64,000 nt of DNA from positions 1,488,001 through 1,552,000 of the forward strand of contig NZ_JAHSTS010000002.1 in NCBI RefSeq assembly GCF_019145435.1. The letters are read 5' to 3'. Within the stretch, counting starts at the first letter, position 1, and each line of letters opens with the position of its first letter. Made by a program: the position numbers and the translations under genes. Source of the stretch: Pseudomonas ekonensis. GTDB lineage: Bacteria; Pseudomonadota; Gammaproteobacteria; Pseudomonadales; Pseudomonadaceae. The notes under the pieces were generated by a model that saw only the letters and a list, made by a program, of their open reading frames with translations, was not told where the DNA came from and searched no databases. Of this stretch, positions 60,461-64,000 are shown in pieces.

Positions 60461-61564
60461 TTACACCAGCGTCATCAACGCCTCGCGGCTGAACGGCAGA
60501 ATCTCCTGTTCGCGGCCTTCGCGGACTTTCTGCGCCCAGTCCGGATCCACCAGCAACGCACGTCCCACCGCCACCAGATCGAACTCGTCGTTGTTCAGGC
60601 GCTCCAGCAGTTTTTCCAGGCTGGCGGGCTGGGCGACCTTGTCGGTGTTGACCATGAACTGCAGGAACTCGCCGTCCAGCCCGACGCTGCCGACGGTGAT
60701 GGTCGGCTTGCCGGTCAGTTGGCGGGTCCAGCCGGCCAGGTTCAGGTCGGAGCCTTCGAACTCAGGCTCCCAGAAACGGCGGGTCGAGCAATGGAAGATG
60801 TCCACGCCGGCGTCGGCCAGCGGCTTGAGGAATTCACCCAGCGCCTCGGGGGTCTGCACCAGACGCGCGGTGTAGTCCTGCTGCTTCCACTGGGAGAAAC
60901 GGAAGATGATCGGGAAGCCTTCGCCGACCGCCGCACGCACGGCGCGGATCAGCTCGATGGCGAACCGCGAACGGTTGGCCAGGTCGCCGCCGTACTCATC
61001 GGTGCGCTGGTTGCTGCCTTCCCAGAAGAACTGGTCGATCAGGTAGCCGTGGGCGCCGTGGATCTCCACGCCGTCCATGCCGATGCTTTGCGCATCCTTG
61101 GCGGCCTGGGCGAAGGCGGCGATCACCTCCTGAATGTCTTGCTTGCTCATGCCGTGCACCACGACCTGGCCGTCCTTGAGCTTCTGCGACGGGCCGTAGC
61201 CCGGCACACTGGCGTCCGGCTCGGTGCCCAGGCGCCGCACGTTGCCCACGTGCCACAGCTGCGGAACGATCTTGCCGCCTTCGGCGTGCACCGCGTCCAC
61301 GACTTTCTTCCAGCCGGCCAACGCCGCCTCGCCATAGAAGTGCGGCACGTTCGGATAGCCGTTGGAGGCCTGGTGGCCCACGGTGGTGCCTTCGGTGATG
61401 ATCAGGCCGACCCCGGCCGCCGCACGGCGACGGTAGTACTCGATGACCTTGCTGTTCGGCACGCCGCCCGGCGAGAACGAGCGGGTCATGGGGGCCATGA
61501 CCACGCGGGTCGGCAGTTCGAGGGCACCTAACTGGAACGGTTTGAACAGGGCTTGGACGGGCAT
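60461..61564 (-). CDS. NADH:flavin oxidoreductase, Old Yellow Enzyme (NemA/XenB-like)
   Basis: A 367-residue FMN enzyme, cytoplasmic, that reduces activated C=C or nitro compounds. PFQLGALELPTRVVMAPMTR at the FMN site, the catalytic pair in GVEIHGAHGYLIDQFFWEGS, then TDEYGGDLANRSRFAIELI, and the C-terminal VAVGRALLVDPDWAQKV. The His pair is intact, unlike in the OYE of the lux-linked cluster. The ATG at 61564 matches the family start MPVQALFKP. No regulator gene is adjacent. Confidence 0.92.
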   Translation of the reverse strand: MPVQALFKPFQLGALELPTRVVMAPMTRSFSPGGVPNSKVIEYYRRRAAAGVGLIITEGTTVGHQASNGYPNVPHFYGEAALAGWKKVVDAVHAEGGKIVPQLWHVGNVRRLGTEPDASVPGYGPSQKLKDGQVVVHGMSKQDIQEVIAAFAQAAKDAQSIGMDGVEIHGAHGYLIDQFFWEGSNQRTDEYGGDLANRSRFAIELIRAVRAAVGEGFPIIFRFSQWKQQDYTARLVQTPEALGEFLKPLADAGVDIFHCSTRRFWEPEFEGSDLNLAGWTRQLTGKPTITVGSVGLDGEFLQFMVNTDKVAQPASLEKLLERLNNDEFDLVAVGRALLVDPDWAQKVREGREQEILPFSREALMTLV

Positions 61565-61686
61565 CGGAAAGCTCCACGAAAACGTTGGCGACAGGCTCAA
61601 AGCCATATGACGGCGATAATATGCGTGACGCTGCCCGTGTGAAAGCATTATTGATCTGAGTGATTTGGACTCAAAAGGCAGGCAAA

Positions 61687-61716
61687 AAAAATCGCAGTCC
61701 GATGGCTGCGATTTTT
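61687..61716. terminator. Terminator after gpx
   Basis: AAAAATCGCAG (61687-61697) pairs with CTGCGATTTTT (61706-61716) around an 8-base loop. It lies just after the gpx stop and ends leftward transcription; the T-run on the plus strand makes it bidirectional. Confidence 0.9.
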
Positions 61717-61721
61717 GCGTA

Positions 61722-62204
61722 TCAGGACAGCGCCTTTTCGATCGCGGCGATCACCGCCGGATCATCCGGCGCCGTACGCGGCGAGAACCGCGCCAGCACC
61801 CGGCCGTCCTTGCCGAGCAGGAACTTCTCGAAGTTCCAGGTGATGTCGCCGGGAAACTCGGCGCCCTCGCCCGCCAGCAAGCGGTAGAGCTGGTGCCGTT
61901 CGTGGCCGTTGACCTCAAGCTTGCTCGACAACGGGAAACTGACCCCGTAGTTCACGCTGCAGAACTCCTGGATCTCCTTTTCGGAGCCAGGCTCCTGGCC
62001 GGCGAACTGGTTGCACGGCAGGCCCAGCACGCTGAAGCCCTTGCCTTTGTACTGCTGATAAAGGTTTTCCAATGCCGCGTACTGTGGCGTCAACCCGCAT
62101 TTGGAGGCGACGTTGACCACCAGCACGACTTGGCCCTTGAAGGGCGCCAGCGGTAGCTCCTGGCCATTCAGGGCTGTCAACTTAAGGTCGTGAAAAGCAC
62201 TCAT
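61722..62204 (-). CDS. gpx: Glutathione peroxidase family thiol peroxidase
   Basis: A 160-residue peroxidase. The peroxidatic cysteine is in VASKCGLTPQY, the Gln in GLPCNQFAGQEPG and the Trp in ITWNFEKFLL, with Asn in the same stretch. As a Cys form it most likely uses thioredoxin. The ATG at 62204 gives MSAFHDLKLTAL. It lies downstream of slyD but behind a terminator. A further hairpin (62244-62261) lies in its own leader. Confidence 0.94.
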   Translation of the reverse strand: MSAFHDLKLTALNGQELPLAPFKGQVVLVVNVASKCGLTPQYAALENLYQQYKGKGFSVLGLPCNQFAGQEPGSEKEIQEFCSVNYGVSFPLSSKLEVNGHERHQLYRLLAGEGAEFPGDITWNFEKFLLGKDGRVLARFSPRTAPDDPAVIAAIEKALS

Positions 62205-62275
62205 GACGGACTCCAGATTCCCGTGTTCCACTCGAAACAGCCCCCCGGCGAAAGCGCCGGGAACAGCCGCAGACC

Positions 62276-62297
62276 AAAAAGGCGCCCTCGGGCGCCT
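62276..62297 (-). terminator. Terminator after slyD
   Basis: AGGCGCC (62280-62286) pairs with GGCGCCT (62291-62297); read leftward, the stem is followed by a run of T. It lies 30 bases past the slyD stop. Confidence 0.85.
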
Positions 62298-62326
62298 CTC
62301 CAGTCATCTGAGCTTAGCGCAGAAAA

Positions 62327-62812
62327 TCAGTGGTGATGGCCACCTTCGCCATGGACGTGGCCATGGGCGATCTCTTCCTGGCTGGCGTCACGGATGGCGA
62401 CGACCTTGACCTTGAAGTTCAGGCGCTGGCCGGCCAGCGGGTGGTTGCCGTCGACGGTGACGTCGTCGCCGTCCAGATCACGGATGGTGACGATCTGCAT
62501 CTGGCCGTCCGGCGCCGAAGCGTGGAACTGCATGCCGACTTCCAGCTCGTCGACGCCTTCGAACATGCTGCGGCTCAGGGTGCTGACCAGTTCGGCCGAG
62601 TACTCGCCGTAGGCGTCTTCCGGCTCGACGGAAACGCTCAGTTCGTCACCGGTGCCTTTGCCTTCCAGGGCTTTTTCCAGGCCCGGGATGATGTTGCCTG
62701 CGCCATGCAGGTAAACCAGCGGTGCGCCGCCGGCGGAGCTGTCGATGACCTCACCAGCGTCGTTGGTCAGGGTATAGTCGATGGAGACAGCCTTGTTGGC
62801 GGCGATCAGCAT
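62327..62812 (-). CDS. slyD: FKBP-type peptidyl-prolyl isomerase SlyD
   Basis: A 161-residue isomerase and chaperone. VSIDYTLTNDAGEVIDSSAG and LVYLHGAGNIIPGLEKALEG form the FKBP part; the insert-in-flap domain lies around residues 70-120 (VEPEDAYGEYSAEL). The C-terminal metal-binding tail is short and His-rich (HGHVHGEGGHHH). The ATG at 62812 gives MLIAANKAV; an upstream frame in the divergent promoter is not likely to be translated. Confidence 0.94.
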   Translation of the reverse strand: MLIAANKAVSIDYTLTNDAGEVIDSSAGGAPLVYLHGAGNIIPGLEKALEGKGTGDELSVSVEPEDAYGEYSAELVSTLSRSMFEGVDELEVGMQFHASAPDGQMQIVTIRDLDGDDVTVDGNHPLAGQRLNFKVKVVAIRDASQEEIAHGHVHGEGGHHH

Positions 62813-63119
62813 GAGGCGGGACCTTTTGCATAAGAATGAAGAACGGACAAGTCTAAACAAGGATTTGCCCGAAAGCGAACACAACCCGGACAGACGGGAA
62901 CAAACGCCCCCGGCGACGGTCACCGGCTTCCACCAGGACGAGGACGGCCACTGGGTCGCCGAGCTGTCCTGCGGGCATACCCAGCACCTGCGCCACCAGC
63001 CGCCCTGGCAGTCGCGGGCGTGGGTGCTGGATCCGGCGCAACGCCTTGAAAAAATAGGCCGGCCCTTCGCGTGCGGTTGGTGCGCGCAGGGCTCGGTTAG
63101 CGATAACCTTGGCGACTGA
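62811..63119 (+). CDS. DUF3565 family protein
   Basis: A protein of up to 102 residues, of which the C-terminal 65 or so are the DUF3565 domain: VTGFHQDEDGHWVAELSCGH, QHLRHQPPWQSRAWV and RPFACGWCAQG, with a Cys/His set (CGH, C-x-x-C) that may bind metal. The start is uncertain. The ATG at 62811 would share two bases with the divergent slyD start; a TTG at 62865 is an alternative. Function unknown. Confidence 0.75.
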   Translation: MRRDLLHKNEERTSLNKDLPESEHNPDRREQTPPATVTGFHQDEDGHWVAELSCGHTQHLRHQPPWQSRAWVLDPAQRLEKIGRPFACGWCAQGSVSDNLGD

Positions 63120-63179
63120 ATTCAGGCAGATCGCACCAAGCCGCCGATCGCCATTGCCATGCACCCTTAGAGAATCCGC

Positions 63180-64000
63180 ATGCAGACTTTTTTTATCGCG
63201 CCCACCGATTTCGGCGTGGGCCTGACCTCCATCAGCCTCGGGCTGGTGCGGACGCTGGAACGGGCCGGCCTGAAGGTCGGCTTCTTCAAACCGATCGCCC
63301 AGCCCCATCCCGGTGACACCGGCCCTGAGCGCTCCACGGAGCTGGTGGCCCGCACCCACGGCCTGAAACCGCCGCAGCCGCTGGGCCTGGCCCATGTCGA
63401 GCGGATGCTCGGCGACGGCCAGCTCGACGAACTGCTCGAAGAGATCATCACCCTTTATCAGCAGGCCGCCGTGGGCAAGGACGTACTGGTCGTCGAAGGC
63501 ATGGTGCCGACCCGCAGCGCCAGCTACGCCGCACGGGTCAACCTGCACCTGGCCAAGAGCCTGGACGCCGAGGTGATCCTGGTCTCGGCGCCGGAAAACG
63601 AAGTGCTGACCGAACTGTCCGGCCGAGTGGAGCTGCAGGCGCAGCTGTTCGGCGGGCCGAAGGACCCGAAAGTCCTCGGGGTGATCCTCAACAAGGTCAA
63701 GACCGACGAGAGCATGGACGCCTTCGCCGCGCGCCTGAAGGAGCATTCGCCGTTGCTGCGCAGCGGCGATTTCCGCCTGCTCGGCTGCATCCCGTTCCAG
63801 CCCGAGCTCAACGCCCCGCGCACCCGCGACGTCGCTGACCTGATGGGCGCCCAGGTGCTCAACGCCGGCGACTACGAAACCCGGCGCATGACCAAGACCA
63901 TCATCTGCGCGCGCACCATGCGCAACACCGTGGACCTGCTCAAGCCCGGCGTGCTGGTGGTGACCCCCGGCGACCGCGACGACATCATCCTGGCCGTCAG
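63180..64000 (+). CDS. pta: Phosphate acetyltransferase (Pta), N-terminal part (3' end outside window)
   Basis: About 273 residues are visible, starting MQTFFIAPTDFGVGLTSISL. The N-terminal P-loop-like/BioD-type domain (FFKPIAQPHPGDTGPERSTE, VVEGMVPTRSASYAARVNLH, VLGVILNKVKT) leads into the DRTGG-type regulatory domain (GDYETRRMTKTIICART, VVTPGDRDDII). The catalytic C-terminal domain is cut off. Pta exchanges acetyl-CoA with acetyl phosphate. The ATG at 63180 lies 60 bases after the DUF3565 stop. The usual partner ackA is not between slyD and pta here. Confidence 0.94.
   Translation, partial: MQTFFIAPTDFGVGLTSISLGLVRTLERAGLKVGFFKPIAQPHPGDTGPERSTELVARTHGLKPPQPLGLAHVERMLGDGQLDELLEEIITLYQQAAVGKDVLVVEGMVPTRSASYAARVNLHLAKSLDAEVILVSAPENEVLTELSGRVELQAQLFGGPKDPKVLGVILNKVKTDESMDAFAARLKEHSPLLRSGDFRLLGCIPFQPELNAPRTRDVADLMGAQVLNAGDYETRRMTKTIICARTMRNTVDLLKPGVLVVTPGDRDDIILAV

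Noticed and set aside
62244..62261. Hairpin CCCGGCG/CGCCGGG as a terminator
   Set aside because: No T-run on either strand; the slyD terminator at 62276-62297 already does that job, so this one is just a leader hairpin of gpx.

Overview
This window is chromosomal DNA from a Pseudomonas of the P. fluorescens group. The evidence is the very GC-rich codon usage, the many REP/REPIN repeats of the 'cagcaggctggctcctaca' type, genus-typical small proteins (DUF6124, DUF3509, DUF3565), and gene neighbourhoods that match Pseudomonas chromosomes as I recall them: yebG-ldh-sirB1, cidA/lrgB-flavodoxin-folM-folE-folX, and slyD-gpx-pta. I see no phage, insertion sequence, CRISPR array, tRNA or rRNA.

Layout. 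1-6.7 kb: the end of an RND efflux outer-membrane lipoprotein with a divergent LysR regulator, a DUF6124 gene with an unusually structured leader, a repeat-filled gap, a 2-ketoaldonate/glyoxylate reductase, and a DMT exporter with a divergent AraC regulator. 6.8-17.5 kb: two iron-starvation sigma/anti-sigma/TonB-receptor systems back to back. They share one 170-bp intergenic region with a Fur-box-like site; the right-hand receptor (FecA type) carries a one-base frameshift. 17.5-23 kb: a ribosome-hibernation factor, a LysR regulator divergent from L-serine dehydratase and a serine transporter, DUF3509 and PsiE.

23.5-28.2 kb is the most interesting segment. A luxR/luxI pair with a clear lux box precedes an overlapping three-gene set: an AfsA-type hotdog protein fused to a PilZ-like domain, an Old-Yellow-Enzyme reductase and an SDR. 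These are the enzyme types used to make gamma-butyrolactone signals in Streptomyces, here placed next to an acyl-homoserine-lactone system. 28.3-36.8 kb: SOS-controlled yebG, a leucine dehydrogenase lacking its catalytic lysine, SirB1, and the homogentisate operon hmgA-fahA-maiA with an aromatic-acid transporter and its IclR repressor HmgR. 36.8-46 kb: a solitary toxin-like protein, a MalT-type LuxR regulator with a DUF1329/DUF1302 pair, and a probable small RNA.

46-51.4 kb: lipid/aldol-type enzymes, the CidA/LrgB pair with a LysR regulator, and a flavodoxin. 51.5-56.3 kb: a short LOV blue-light receptor, a c-di-GMP-effector-like protein and a class II LitR regulator. Divergent from them is a run of an ABM-domain membrane protein and folM-folE-folX, so the block is probably a light-responsive pterin module. 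56.3-64 kb: housekeeping genes (DUF1244, HopJ family, trxB, cysZ, a probably Pho-regulated glycosyltransferase, an OYE, gpx, slyD, DUF3565) and the start of pta.
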